Source: Paraburkholderia heleia NBRC 101817 (GTDB lineage Bacteria; Pseudomonadota; Gammaproteobacteria; Burkholderiales; Burkholderiaceae). Taken from it: a DNA stretch of 64,000 nt. This document shows, piece by piece, positions 52,763 to 61,463 of this stretch (positions are counted from its first letter, which is position 1; every line of letters begins with the position of its first letter). The stretch lies in the NCBI RefSeq assembly GCF_000739775.1, contig NZ_BBJH01000037.1, positions 43,374 to 107,373 on the forward strand, given 5' to 3'. The position numbers and the translations under genes are program-made. Under the pieces are notes generated by a model, which saw only the letters and a program-made list of their open reading frames with translations, was not told where the DNA came from and did not search any database.

Positions 52763-52906
52763 GGAGGGCTCCTTGATCGAAGTTCGATGGCTCACTTTGA
52801 CAGGACGCGCGCGCCGGGAATAGGACGATCCTGTTGTGCGGCCGATCGAATCCGGTTTTGAGTCCGCTGCCAGGTCCGCTGGTGTGTCTGCCTGTGCGTC
52901 CGCCAG

Positions 52907-53281
52907 TCAAGGTCCGCTGCCGCGGGCCGTACGTACCGTCAAATGGTTCGACACCGAGGTGACGCCGCGCACCGAGCCGGCCGCGTCGCCGGCCCGCGCG
53001 ATCTGTGACTGGTGCGGTACCGACCCCGTCAAGGAGACGACGCCGTGGTGCGCCGTCACATGGATGTTGGCGAAATTCAGTCCCGTGGTGCGGGTGAAGG
53101 CCCGGCGGACATCGCGCACGAGCGCGCTGTCCGATCTGCCCGATGGCGCGCTCGCGCCTTGCTGAGCGGATGCCTCGCCGGGCGCGCTCGCGGCCGCTTG
53201 TGCGTGCGCATGACCCGCGCAGCCCGCGATGGCCGCGAAGACCAGCGTGCGGGCAATTTGGCGTTTACCGTTAGTTTTCAT
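52907..53281 (-). CDS. BON-domain periplasmic protein
   Basis: A 124-residue exported protein: a signal peptide to about residue 27 (ending AHA), an Ala/Ser-rich linker, then one BON domain (residues about 50-118) with ALVRDVRRAFTRT, VTAHHGVVSLTGSVPHQSQIARA and AGSVRGVTSVSNHLTV. BON domains bind phospholipid surfaces and occur in OsmY-type envelope stress proteins. The start is ATG 53281 with AAAGGGAAAAAGG upstream. Confidence 0.85.
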   Translation of the reverse strand: MKTNGKRQIARTLVFAAIAGCAGHAHAQAAASAPGEASAQQGASAPSGRSDSALVRDVRRAFTRTTGLNFANIHVTAHHGVVSLTGSVPHQSQIARAGDAAGSVRGVTSVSNHLTVRTARGSGP

Positions 53282-53401
53282 CCTTTTTCCCTTTGCCAGG
53301 TTCTGCAGGTTCCCCAAGGTTGCGCACCCGCCGCCGGAGTACATCGAAAACGAGCGGCGGATCCGTACGTTGTAGGTGAAATCCTTGGCGAGGAGAAGAA
53401 G

Positions 53402-53460
53402 GCTGCCAGGAGGCCGCCGCCGACCCGTGGCGCATGCGTGGGCGGCGCCTCCTTCGCAGC
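53402..53460 (-). terminator. Long stem-loop after the 97-residue gene
   Basis: An outer stem GCTGC/GCAGC surrounds a 13-bp inner stem (AGGAGGCCGCCGCC at 53408-53421 with GGCGGCGCCTCCT at 53441-53453, one bulge). It begins right after the stop at 53463, and on the minus strand it is followed by the pyrimidine-rich CCTTCTTCTCC. It probably acts as a terminator. Confidence 0.55.
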
Positions 53461-53462
53461 GC

Positions 53463-53756
53463 TTACTTTCCTTGCAGGAGCAGGCCGAGCGGCGCGAGCG
53501 GGCCCACCGGCAGCAGATCGAACGCGAGGATGCCGGCCTGAGCGAGCGGCAGCGTATCCAGCGTGGCCTTCACATCGTCGACCGAGCCCGAGTTCATGAG
53601 AAACACCACGCCCGGCTTGTCCTGGCGAAACCAGTACTGCTCGATTTTGTCGTCCAGGTAGAGCTTGAGCGTGGCGGGCACTTCGTGCGGCATGATCTCG
53701 TCGCGCTGCGCGGGCGTGAGTTCCTTGACGATCGATCCAATGGCGAGAACCTTCAT
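53463..53756 (-). CDS. Small dimeric alpha/beta-barrel-like protein
   Basis: A 97-residue protein starting at ATG 53756. The pattern (MKVLAIGSIVKELTPAQRDEIMPHEVP, then YWFRQDKPGVVFLMNSGS and a C-terminal hydrophobic LPVGPLAPLGLLL) resembles the muconolactone isomerase or YciI-type ferredoxin-like fold, but I cannot name a family with certainty. It is divergent from the GlxA-type regulator, so the regulator may control it. Confidence 0.6.
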   Translation of the reverse strand: MKVLAIGSIVKELTPAQRDEIMPHEVPATLKLYLDDKIEQYWFRQDKPGVVFLMNSGSVDDVKATLDTLPLAQAGILAFDLLPVGPLAPLGLLLQGK

Positions 53757-53831
53757 GACAACCTTCTTGATTCATGTTTGTTGCGACTGGCAACGCGATT
53801 GAGTGTATCGTTGGGTTCTCGTCGGCTGTAC

Positions 53832-53845
53832 TGTCACAAACGACA
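53832..53845. promoter_or_regulatory. Inverted repeat in divergent promoter (candidate GlxA-type operator)
   Basis: TGTCACAAACGACA has TGTC/GACA arms 21-34 bases before the regulator start and lies between two divergent genes. Its position suggests autoregulation; the binding protein is inferred. Confidence 0.35.
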
Positions 53846-53865
53846 ACTTTAGAGGTATTTACGCC

Positions 53866-54831
53866 ATGCGCATTTCTGTGCTGGCTCTCGATGGCGTGTT
53901 CGATACGGGGCTCTCCGTCACGCTCGACGCGTTCTCGGCTGCAAACAAGCTTTCGGCCGCGACCATGGGCGGTGTTCCGCGTTTCGACGTCACGCTCGTG
54001 GGGGTGAGAAAGCGGGTGCGCTCGGCTCACGGTCTCGCGGTGCCGGTGCAGCCGGTCGCGCCGGATGCGAAGCCCGATTGGGTGATCGTGCCGGCATTGG
54101 TGACGCTGTCCGCGCAGGAGTTGATGCAGTCGTTCGAGCGCCGGGACGTCGAAGAGGGCATGGCGCGTTTGCTCGAATGGCAAACGGCAGGTGCGCGAAT
54201 CGGCGCTTCGTGCGTGGGGACGTTCATCCTCGCGGAGGCGGGGCTGCTCGATCACCGCGAAGCCACGACCAACTGGTCGCTCGCGCCGTTCTTCCGGCAA
54301 CGCTATCCGCATGTTCAGCTAAACGAATCGCGTATGCTCGTGCCTTCGGATATTGGCGTCACGGCAGGCGCAGCGATGGGGCATCTCGATCTCGCGCTCT
54401 GGCTGATCCGCTCGGCGAGCCCCGAACTCGCATCGCTCGTCTCGCGCTATCTGCTGGCCGACATCCGCTCTTCGCAGGCGCCGTACATCATCCCGAATCA
54501 TCTGGCGCAAGCCGATCCGCTCATTCAGCGCTTCGAACAATGGGCGAGAAAGAATCTCAAGTCGGGATTCTCGTTGCATGATGCCGCGAAGGCGCTGGCG
54601 ACGAGCTCGCGTTCATTGCAGCGCCGCTGCCAGGAGGTGCTCGGCAAGTCGCCGCTGGCGTATTTTCAGGATTTGCGGGTCGAGCACGCGCAGTCGCTGC
54701 TGCGCAGCGGCAAGCTCGATCTGGAAAGGATTGCCGCCGAAGTCGGTTACGGCGACGGCGCGACGCTGCGCAGCCTGTTGCGGCAGCGGTTGGGAAGAGG
54801 CGTACGGGAACTGCGCAGCGACTTGTTATGA
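53866..54831 (+). CDS. GlxA-family transcriptional regulator (DJ-1/PfpI plus AraC domains)
   Basis: A 321-residue regulator: an N-terminal DJ-1/PfpI-like domain (residues about 1-190, with GASCVGTFILAEAG near 112-125 carrying the elbow cysteine) and a C-terminal AraC helix-turn-helix (about 220-318, SLHDAAKALATSSRSLQRRC, then RIAAEVGYGDGATLRSLLRQ). ATG 53866 follows AGAGGT. Such regulators often control amine or quaternary-amine catabolism. The neighbour on the other strand is the 97-residue protein. Confidence 0.87.
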   Translation: MRISVLALDGVFDTGLSVTLDAFSAANKLSAATMGGVPRFDVTLVGVRKRVRSAHGLAVPVQPVAPDAKPDWVIVPALVTLSAQELMQSFERRDVEEGMARLLEWQTAGARIGASCVGTFILAEAGLLDHREATTNWSLAPFFRQRYPHVQLNESRMLVPSDIGVTAGAAMGHLDLALWLIRSASPELASLVSRYLLADIRSSQAPYIIPNHLAQADPLIQRFEQWARKNLKSGFSLHDAAKALATSSRSLQRRCQEVLGKSPLAYFQDLRVEHAQSLLRSGKLDLERIAAEVGYGDGATLRSLLRQRLGRGVRELRSDLL

Positions 54832-54844
54832 ACGAGCGGCCCTT

Positions 54845-55558
54845 CTATGGCGCAACGCCAAGCACCGTGAGATGCATCTCGCGGCGCTCGACAAAGCCCA
54901 GCGTGCGATAGATGGAAATGGCGCCGTGATTCGACGTGAGCACGTGCAGGAAGGGTGTCTCGCCGCGCGCGCGGATTGCCGCCATCAGCAGCTTCATGAG
55001 GCCCGCGGCGAGCCCTTGCCCCCTGAAGGCCGGGTCCACGCATACGGCGCTGATTTCGGTATACCCCTCGATCTTCATGCGTTCGCCGGCCATGGCGACG
55101 AGCTTGCCCTCCCTGCGCACGCCCAGGTAGCCGCCGAATTCGATGGTGCGCGGGCCAAAGGGGCCGGGCTGCGTTGCTGCGGCCAGCTCGAGCATCTCCG
55201 GCACGTCATGCTCCGTTAGCGGCACGTGCTCCAGCGCGGCGGGCGCAGGCGCTTCGCCTTGCCAGACCATTTGCAGCAGCGTGGCGTGCCGGATCAGCGC
55301 GAAGCCGGCGGGTGGCTCCACGGCATCCAGCGTGGTCAGAGCAACGGGCGCGTGCTCTTCGATCAGGCGCGCCAAGACGTCGAACGATTCAGGCGAGGTG
55401 TCAGCCATCGCCGCAAAAGGGGCGACGGCTGGCGCATACCGGACCGCACGATCGTTCCCAACTGCAAGATGGCGCTGGCGGCCGGTTAGCGCGTGCCATG
55501 GCACGTTGTCCAGCCCGGTTATGCTGCCCGCAGGTTTCGTTGCCGGCACATCGAACAT
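54845..55558 (-). CDS. GNAT family N-acetyltransferase
   Basis: A 237-residue protein; ATG 55558 is chosen as the first reasonable start. The N-terminal half is a variable domain with APFAAMADTSPESFDVLARLI. The GNAT core occupies about residues 120-237, with the acetyl-CoA loop VCVDPAFRGQGLAAGLMKLL and the C-terminal HVLTSNHGAISIYRTLGFVERREM, as in the FR47-like group. Convergent with the GlxA-type gene with 13 bases between. Substrate unknown. Confidence 0.82.
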   Translation of the reverse strand: MFDVPATKPAGSITGLDNVPWHALTGRQRHLAVGNDRAVRYAPAVAPFAAMADTSPESFDVLARLIEEHAPVALTTLDAVEPPAGFALIRHATLLQMVWQGEAPAPAALEHVPLTEHDVPEMLELAAATQPGPFGPRTIEFGGYLGVRREGKLVAMAGERMKIEGYTEISAVCVDPAFRGQGLAAGLMKLLMAAIRARGETPFLHVLTSNHGAISIYRTLGFVERREMHLTVLGVAP

Positions 55559-55674
55559 GATTCGCGCTCCATTGAGGGTTGAGGACGGTTTGCGACGATA
55601 GTCTAGATGAGGCGCGTTCGACGGACCACGGCTGAACGCGCCAGGTTTGGCGTCATTCGCGCCAATGCCCTTCG

Positions 55675-56538
55675 TCACGCACTGCTTGCGAGCGCTTCGA
55701 GCACGGTGTCCAGTTCGACATGCCCGCGAAGGATTTCATCGGCGGCCTTCGAGAAGCAGATCCAGCCCTCGTTGAATCCGTCCAGCATGCGCATACGCGG
55801 CAAGGGATGCTTCATGCCTTGTGACAGAAAGCGCGACTCCCATTCCTGCCGGTCCACCGCCACCGCATGCACAGGCCTGCCAAGCACGCGGGCAAACGCG
55901 CAAGCCATATCGTTGGCACTCACGCGCCGCGGGCCCTCCAGCTCGACCACGCGTGTGCCGCGCCACCTCTGCGTGAGCAATTCGGCTGCGAGGCGGCCGA
56001 CGTCCGCGGTCGCGACCATCGGCACGGCCTGGTCGAGCGGTTGCAGGTAGCTCTCGATCACGCCATCGTCGCGTGCGCGCGCGACATCCCATGCAGCGTT
56101 CTCCATGAACCAGCCGGGCCGCAGGAACGTCACCGGCACAGGCAGCGCGGCTAGCGCCTCCTCCATCAACGAGAGTTGCGTGAGCAGATTGCTTTCCTGC
56201 GCCTGTGCGCCGATGGTCGACAGACAAACGACCTTCGCGGGCCGTGCCTTGTGAAGCGCGGTGCAAACGGCATCGATGATCGCACGCGATTCCGGGAATC
56301 CCGGCGAAGGGTCGAACTGCGGAGGCAGCAGGATGAACACACCCTGCGCGCCGCTGAAGGCGGCGGTAAGCGCTGAAGCGTCTTCCATGCTTGCCGTGGC
56401 CAGCTCGCATCCTTGCGCTTGCCACGACGCGGCGCGCGCAGCGTCGCGCACGACCGCCCGCACCGGTTGCTCCGAGGCGAGCAGCGCACGGGCGAGTGCA
56501 CCGCCCACTTTTCCGGTAATGCCTGTAATTGCGTACAC
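55675..56538 (-). CDS. NmrA-like NAD(P)-binding oxidoreductase
   Basis: A 287-residue atypical SDR. The GTG at 56538 has GGAGGG upstream. TGITGKVGGALARALL at residues 5-20 is the dinucleotide site; RPGWFMENAAWD near 142-153 is typical of the NmrA/QOR2 group, which lacks the usual catalytic Tyr-Lys. Members sense redox state or reduce quinones. It is divergent from a LysR regulator across 163 bases, the common arrangement for a LysR-controlled quinone oxidoreductase. Confidence 0.82.
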   Translation of the reverse strand: MYAITGITGKVGGALARALLASEQPVRAVVRDAARAASWQAQGCELATASMEDASALTAAFSGAQGVFILLPPQFDPSPGFPESRAIIDAVCTALHKARPAKVVCLSTIGAQAQESNLLTQLSLMEEALAALPVPVTFLRPGWFMENAAWDVARARDDGVIESYLQPLDQAVPMVATADVGRLAAELLTQRWRGTRVVELEGPRRVSANDMACAFARVLGRPVHAVAVDRQEWESRFLSQGMKHPLPRMRMLDGFNEGWICFSKAADEILRGHVELDTVLEALASSA

Positions 56539-56701
56539 TTGAAACCCTCCGCATGCGACGACGAATTGGTCGAAAGAGCCGAACGCGATGGCAGCAAGGC
56601 GCTGCCTGGCTGCGTTTCGGTGAGAGGCATTCTGGACGCAGGGCGGCCGAAGCTAAATGCCGCGAAGGGCACTACATCAGTGACTCGGGCGCACGAATCG
56701 G

Positions 56702-57685
56702 ATGGCCGGTCCATCATCGCCAGAGGCTGCGAGGGCCGCCGTACCGGCTGCCAGTGGAACGACGACATTGAGAACAACGACACTCGAGAACATTTCCGGC
56801 GCGATCAGCGTGTTTGCCGCCGTCGTCGACGCGGGGACGTTTGCCGCCGCGGCAGACGTGCTAGGCATGTCGCCGCCAGGCGTGAGCCGCGCGATTGCGA
56901 GGCTGGAGAAGCGGCTCGACATCCGGCTCTTCAATCGCACGACGCGATCGATTTCGCTTACCGAAGGCGGGCGCCGTTTCTACGAGCAGGTCGTCCCGCA
57001 TCTCGCGGGGCTCGAGGAAGCGGCCATCGCGGCATCGGGCAATGCGTCGGCGGTGCGTGGCAGGTTGCGGGTGAATCTGGACCCGGTGTGCTATCGGGCG
57101 ATTCTCGGCGCGGATCTCGACCGGTTCATGGACGCCCATCCCGAACTCGAGATCGAACTGATTGCGAGAGATAGCCTTGGCGACCTGGTTGCGGAGGGCT
57201 TCGATGCCGCGATGCGATTCGGCAAGCCGAGATCCTCTACGCTGGTCGCCCGCAAGCTGCTCGATACCGCCGTCGTGACGGTCGCGGCGCCGGCGTATCT
57301 CTCGCGCTGGGGCAGGCCGCTGCGCCCCGAAGATCTCGAAGGCTCCGCTCACCGGTGCCTCGAATTCCGCGATCCCGAGACAGGCAAGCCTTATCCGTGG
57401 GAGTTTCATCGCAAGCGCAAGCGTGTCGTGGCGGCGACGAATGGTCGGCTCACAATGAACGATCCGGGCGCATTGCTCAACGCATGTCTGGCCGGTTCCG
57501 GCATTGCGCAAATGCTGCTTCTCGGTGCCGAACCCCTGATTGCCGATGGCAGGCTGGTGAACCTGTTCCCCGACTGGCCCGACGAACGCTTCCCGCTATA
57601 CGTTTATTATCCGTCGCGCCACTACACGCCCGCGAAGACGCGCGCATTCATCGATTTCATCGTCGCCTGGGCCGCTGGGCATTGA
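56702..57685 (+). CDS. LysR-family regulator
   Basis: A LysR-type protein. The frame opens at ATG 56702 (327 residues), but the helix-turn-helix begins near residue 35 (GAISVFAAVVDAGTFAAAADVLG), so a TTG at 56768 (305 residues) is also plausible. SPPGVSRAIARLEKRLDIRLFNR is the recognition region. The effector domain shows GDLVAEGFDAAMRFGKP. It probably regulates the divergent NmrA-like gene and itself. Confidence 0.87.
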   Translation: MAGPSSPEAARAAVPAASGTTTLRTTTLENISGAISVFAAVVDAGTFAAAADVLGMSPPGVSRAIARLEKRLDIRLFNRTTRSISLTEGGRRFYEQVVPHLAGLEEAAIAASGNASAVRGRLRVNLDPVCYRAILGADLDRFMDAHPELEIELIARDSLGDLVAEGFDAAMRFGKPRSSTLVARKLLDTAVVTVAAPAYLSRWGRPLRPEDLEGSAHRCLEFRDPETGKPYPWEFHRKRKRVVAATNGRLTMNDPGALLNACLAGSGIAQMLLLGAEPLIADGRLVNLFPDWPDERFPLYVYYPSRHYTPAKTRAFIDFIVAWAAGH

Positions 57686-57950
57686 TTGCGGCGACATCAC
57701 GCCGGCACGCGTTGCCGGCATGCCGTGAGCACGAGTTGGCGCAGCCAGCGCTTCGCGAACGCCGGCGTCACGAATGACCATCGCGAAACGATTGCAGATG
57801 TTTCAGCCGACGAGTTCGTTCGTGATGGCGACGAACGCGTTGAGTCCGATGTGTGTCGTCGAGGCCCGCCATCAAAACGACGCAAAAGCCTGGCTCGGGC
57901 GAGCCGTTCTCTGGTGAGCCGTCTCGACAGACCGGCGCCGCGATTCGTGC

Positions 57951-58388
57951 TCAGTGCTTGCCCGGAAACGAGAACGTCGCACGCGCGCTGCCGTTGCCGG
58001 CGACGTTTACGCGCTGCGTCCTCGTGACCTCGTTATACGTGGCGGTGATCGTATAGCGTCCGGCGGGCAGTCGCACGAGCATGTACGGACCGTGCGATCG
58101 CGTATCGAGCACGGACGTGCCGTCGGCGCCCGCGATCTGCACATGCACGTCCGCAACATAGCTCGAACCGGGACCGGTAAACAGCATCGAGAGCGGCCAC
58201 TGGCTGCGCGCGTGCCGCAGCGCCGTGGACTCGTCGCGGCCAACCCCGCCGGACACGAACGAGATGTCGCCTTGCTGCTCCGTTTGAGGCATGCCCGTTT
58301 GCGCGAGTGCGCCGCTCGCCAGAGCGAATGCGCATGCCGCGGCGAGCAGGGTCGAAGCAATTCGGGAAGCGTTGCGTTGCCTTTCCAT
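57951..58388 (-). CDS. Small exported protein with beta-sandwich (carboxypeptidase regulatory-like) fold
   Basis: A 145-residue secreted protein. ATG 58388 has GGAG eight bases upstream; a GTG nine bases earlier is the alternative. The signal peptide runs to about residue 30 (ending ALA). The mature part contains VADVHVQIAGADGTSVLD, then MLVRLPAGRYTITATYN, a pattern seen in carboxypeptidase-regulatory or transthyretin-like domains. Function unknown; probably an envelope protein. Confidence 0.65.
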   Translation of the reverse strand: MERQRNASRIASTLLAAACAFALASGALAQTGMPQTEQQGDISFVSGGVGRDESTALRHARSQWPLSMLFTGPGSSYVADVHVQIAGADGTSVLDTRSHGPYMLVRLPAGRYTITATYNEVTRTQRVNVAGNGSARATFSFPGKH

Positions 58389-58660
58389 CGTGGTCACTCC
58401 TTACAGTGATGTCGATTTCGCGCGCGGCAGCGTGAGCGCTGCCGCTAGCGCAGGCCTCGTGACAGATTAGCTTTTTTCGGCCCGCAGCGCGCTCTGGGCG
58501 CCGCGTCCACAGGGCGCCGCTCCGAACTCGCGAGTGCCATGCAAATGACATCGAATACCGACTTTCCGTTGCGTTTGCAACAATCGCATTACGCTAACAT
58601 TACGTTTAACTGTCGATTTCGCGCCTTTCATGCATGTCAGCTACCGCCAGCCGGGAAAAT

Positions 58661-58698
58661 ACTGAGATAAAAGCCCGTAAGGCTACTCAATAGTTTTT
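58661..58698 (+). terminator. Attenuator-like hairpin in the GH3 leader
   Basis: ACTGAG (58661-58666) pairs with CTCAATAGT (58686-58694) around an inner AGCC/GGCT stem, and a T5 run follows at 58694-58698. On the plus strand this is a terminator-shaped structure 200 bases before the beta-glucosidase start. It may be an attenuator or the end of a short leader RNA. Confidence 0.4.
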
Positions 58699-58756
58699 AT
58701 ATGATTATTTGGAGTTTTGCTACATCAACCGGCGAGGCTCACGCGGACATACAGAG

Positions 58757-58768
58757 GCAAACGTTTGC
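58757..58768. promoter_or_regulatory. Perfect 12-bp LacI-family-type operator upstream of GH3
   Basis: GCAAACGTTTGC is a perfect palindrome with the central CG of LacI/PurR/CytR-family operators and matches the PurR-type core consensus. It lies 128 bases upstream of the beta-glucosidase start. No LacI-family gene is in the window, so the repressor would be encoded elsewhere. Confidence 0.65.
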
Positions 58769-58896
58769 GTTCCGCGGCTCAACCGGTTTCCCCCGCAGGA
58801 AGTTTGTCGGTGCCTGACGCGGCCGGCCGCTCTGCCAGACCCTGCTTACCGGTCTGATCAGTACTCCATAACGTATTCGAACTCTCGGAGAGACAT

Positions 58897-61110
58897 ATGA
58901 GGATCACCCGTTGGGCCACCGCCGCCGTGCTGGTTGCGATGGCCGCTACCGCCCATGCCGGCGACAGCAGCAACGACGTACCTTATCCATTGCCGATGCC
59001 GTTGATGGCTGTCCCCCAGAACCTCGGCGCGCACGTACGTGCCGACCTGCTGCTCAAGCGCATGACGCAGGACGAGAAGCTCCAGTTCATCCATTCCGAA
59101 TATCAGATGAGCGCCGTGCCGGGCGGCGGTGCGGGCTATATTCAGGGCGTGCCGCGTCTGGGCATTCCCGACCTGAATATGGTTGATTCCGCAACGGGCT
59201 CGGGCAGCACGAGCCAGAAGAGCACGACCTTCCCGGCGACGATCGCGCTCGCTGCAAGCTGGGATCCGTACCTCGCGCGCGACTTCGGCGCGCGCATAGC
59301 CGACCAGTTGCGCGAGCAAGGATTCGGCATGGGTCTGGGCGGCGGTACGAACCTCGCGCGCGAACCGCGCGGCGGGCGCCTCTTCGAGTACCTCGGCGAA
59401 GACCCCGTGCTGGCGGGCGAAATGCTGGCGGCGCGCACCATCGGCACGCAAAGCCAGCAGGTGATCGCCACGATCAAGCACTACGTCGGCAACGAACAGG
59501 AAACGGGCCGCCAGGGCGGCAACAGCCAGATCGACGAGCGCACGCTGCGCGAACTCTATCTGCTGCCGTTCGAAATCGCCGCGAAGGAAGCGCGGCCAGG
59601 CAGCGTGATGTGCAGCTACAACCGCCTGAACGGCACCTACGCATGCGAAAACACGCATGTGCTGACCGACGTGCTGAAGAAGGACTGGGGATTCCAGGGC
59701 CAGGTGCAGTCGGACTGGGGCGCGACGCATAGCACGGCCCCGGCGATCAACGCAGGCCTCGACGAGGAAGAGGATGTGGGCCCGACGGTCTACCTCACGC
59801 CCGATCTGGTCAAACAGGCGATCGCCTCGAAGGCGGTCTCGCAGGATCGTCTGGACGACATGGTGCGGCGCAAGCTCTATGTGATGATCAGCACGGGCGT
59901 GCTGGACCATCCGGCGCAGGGCGGCACCACGATCGACTTCGCGAGGTATAACGCGTTCACGCAGGCTGCGGAAGAGCAATCCATCGTTCTCCTGAAGAAC
60001 GATAACAGCCAGCTGCCGCTTTCGGCGCCGAGCCTGCACAAGATCGCGGTGATCGGCGCCCACGCCGATACGGCCGTGCTGACTGGCGGCGGCTCGGGTA
60101 ATACGCGCGATCCGGTCACAGGCAACTTCTCGGGCTGCGGCGGCCTCACGTTCGCTTCGTCCACGGGCTGCGGCTGGTGGACCAACCCGTGGCTCAAGCT
60201 CAATACGCCTATTACCCAGGCGATCCAGCAGCTCGCGCCTTCGGCGCAGGTGAGTTTCGCAGGCAACACCGACCAGACGCAGCCGTTCCGCGCCTATACA
60301 CAGCAGGAGATTACCCAGGCCGCGACGCTCGCCAGCCAGTCCGATGTCGCGATCGTCGTCGTGGCGCAGCCTGCGGGTGAGGACTTCGGCGATCTGCAAA
60401 GCCTGGGCCTCGCAAACCCGTCGAATCAGGATCAGTTGGTCGAGGCCGTTGCGAAGGCCAATCCGCGCACGATCGTGATCGTCGAAAGCGGGAATCCGGT
60501 ACTGATGCCGTGGAAGGATCAGGTCTCGGCAATCGTCGAGGCATGGTATCCGGGCGAGGGCGGCGGCAAGGCGATCGCGAACGTGCTGTTCGGTCAGGTG
60601 AACCCTTCGGGCAAGCTGCCGGTCACGTTCCCGGCGCACGATCAGGACACGCCGACGTGGGGGACAAACGGCGCCTTCGCGAGCGATCCCGTGTACTCCG
60701 AAAAGCTGGACATGGGCTATCGCTGGTATGACGCGAACAACATCACGCCGCTTTACGAGTTCGGCTATGGCCTTTCGTATACGCACTTCAGCTATTCGGG
60801 ACTGACGGTGAAGCAGGGCCCGGGGCATACGCTCACGGCGTCGTTCACGGTGCGCAACGACGGCCGCGTAGCCGGTGCGGAAACGGCACAGGTGTATCTG
60901 GGCGTGAGTTATGCAGGCGAGCCGCCGCGTCGGCTGGTTGGTTTCCAGAAGGTGTTCCTGAAGCCGGGCCAGTCGCAGCCGGTGCGCGTGACGATCACGG
61001 AACGTGCGCAGAGCGTTTGGGACACGACGCGTAACGACTGGGCCTATGTGCCTGGCAGCGCGGTGTATGTGGGCGCCTCGTCGCGCGATATCCGCCTGCA
61101 GACCCGGTAA
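58897..61110 (+). CDS. Exported glycoside hydrolase family 3 beta-glucosidase
   Basis: A 737-residue GH3 enzyme. The ribosome site CGGAGAG precedes ATG 58897. The signal peptide covers residues 1-22 (ending AHA). The first domain is the (alpha/beta)8-type fold with KHYVGNEQE (Lys194-His195) and the catalytic nucleophile Asp273 in VQSDWGATHS. The second alpha/beta-sandwich domain lies about 375-610, and a fibronectin-III-like domain ends the protein (about 660-737, AGETAQVYLGVS-like). It hydrolyses beta-glucosides from oligosaccharides in the periplasm or outside. A LacI-type operator lies upstream and a terminator follows. Confidence 0.9.
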   Translation: MRITRWATAAVLVAMAATAHAGDSSNDVPYPLPMPLMAVPQNLGAHVRADLLLKRMTQDEKLQFIHSEYQMSAVPGGGAGYIQGVPRLGIPDLNMVDSATGSGSTSQKSTTFPATIALAASWDPYLARDFGARIADQLREQGFGMGLGGGTNLAREPRGGRLFEYLGEDPVLAGEMLAARTIGTQSQQVIATIKHYVGNEQETGRQGGNSQIDERTLRELYLLPFEIAAKEARPGSVMCSYNRLNGTYACENTHVLTDVLKKDWGFQGQVQSDWGATHSTAPAINAGLDEEEDVGPTVYLTPDLVKQAIASKAVSQDRLDDMVRRKLYVMISTGVLDHPAQGGTTIDFARYNAFTQAAEEQSIVLLKNDNSQLPLSAPSLHKIAVIGAHADTAVLTGGGSGNTRDPVTGNFSGCGGLTFASSTGCGWWTNPWLKLNTPITQAIQQLAPSAQVSFAGNTDQTQPFRAYTQQEITQAATLASQSDVAIVVVAQPAGEDFGDLQSLGLANPSNQDQLVEAVAKANPRTIVIVESGNPVLMPWKDQVSAIVEAWYPGEGGGKAIANVLFGQVNPSGKLPVTFPAHDQDTPTWGTNGAFASDPVYSEKLDMGYRWYDANNITPLYEFGYGLSYTHFSYSGLTVKQGPGHTLTASFTVRNDGRVAGAETAQVYLGVSYAGEPPRRLVGFQKVFLKPGQSQPVRVTITERAQSVWDTTRNDWAYVPGSAVYVGASSRDIRLQTR

Positions 61111-61124
61111 GAAGGAGGGCACAT

Positions 61125-61152
61125 GGAGGCTGCGTTGGCGGCCTCTGTTTTC
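61125..61152 (+). terminator. Terminator after the GH3 gene
   Basis: GGAGGC (61125-61130) pairs with GCCTCT (61141-61146), followed by TGTTTTCT. It begins 15 bases after the GH3 stop. Confidence 0.65.
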
Positions 61153-61379
61153 TATTCTTGAAAACGGCCGGCTCGCGAACGTTTGCGGGCCGGTTCAACA
61201 TTAAACTGGCAATACTTTCTTTATCTGTCATTTGCGCGCGCAAGAACGTAAATGCATACTCCCATAAACATAAATGCCTTCCACGGGTAATCCCCATTCA
61301 TTCAGAATACGGAATGCGGGTAGACTTACCCACCCGTCCGTGGGCCTTCCTCCGTTTGCGCGTTTTCCAGATACACGCC

Positions 61380-61397
61380 GTCACACTTTACTGTGAC
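61380..61397. promoter_or_regulatory. Inverted repeat before the GGDEF-EAL gene
   Basis: GTCACA and TGTGAC are separated by six bases, 67 bases before the start of the signalling gene. The arms are in the reverse order of a CRP site (TCACA first), so it is not a normal CRP site; it may form a hairpin or bind another dimer. Confidence 0.35.
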
Positions 61398-61463
61398 TTT
61401 GTCTCGTAGTGCCGCGCGCACGCAACGCATGGAAGCTGAACCAAGAAGAATACTAAATCAGCC

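Larger units (their letters stand above)
58389..58896. other. 508-bp divergent intergenic region upstream of the GH3 gene
   Basis: No gene. The region is AT-rich between about 58560 and 58730, unlike its surroundings. It contains a terminator-like leader hairpin at 58661-58698 and a perfect LacI-family-type palindrome at 58757-58768. Both point to regulated expression of the beta-glucosidase. The left part holds the promoter of the small exported protein. Confidence 0.6.
61111..61463. other. 353-bp intergenic region before the GGDEF-EAL gene
   Basis: Beside the terminator at 61125-61152, a second strong hairpin lies at 61167-61194 (GCCGGCTCGC / GCGGGCCGGT, loop GAACGTTT). The rest is AT-rich from 61195 to 61340 and probably carries the promoter of the signalling gene. 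No coding frame is supported. Confidence 0.55.

Noticed and set aside
57803..57850. Possible remnant of a gene C-terminus on the minus strand (HIGLNAFVAITNELVG before TGA)
   Set aside because: Sixteen plausible residues between stop codons are not enough to support a pseudogene; no start and no family match.
58858..61122. A very long open frame (about 750 codons) antisense to the beta-glucosidase gene
   Set aside because: High GC creates long antisense frames. The composition (Arg and His rich) is that of a shadow, while the sense frame encodes a clear GH3 enzyme.
61380..61397. CRP/FNR-like site before the GGDEF-EAL gene
   Set aside because: The arms are in the opposite order to TGTGA-N6-TCACA, so it is not a canonical CRP site; kept only as a generic inverted repeat.
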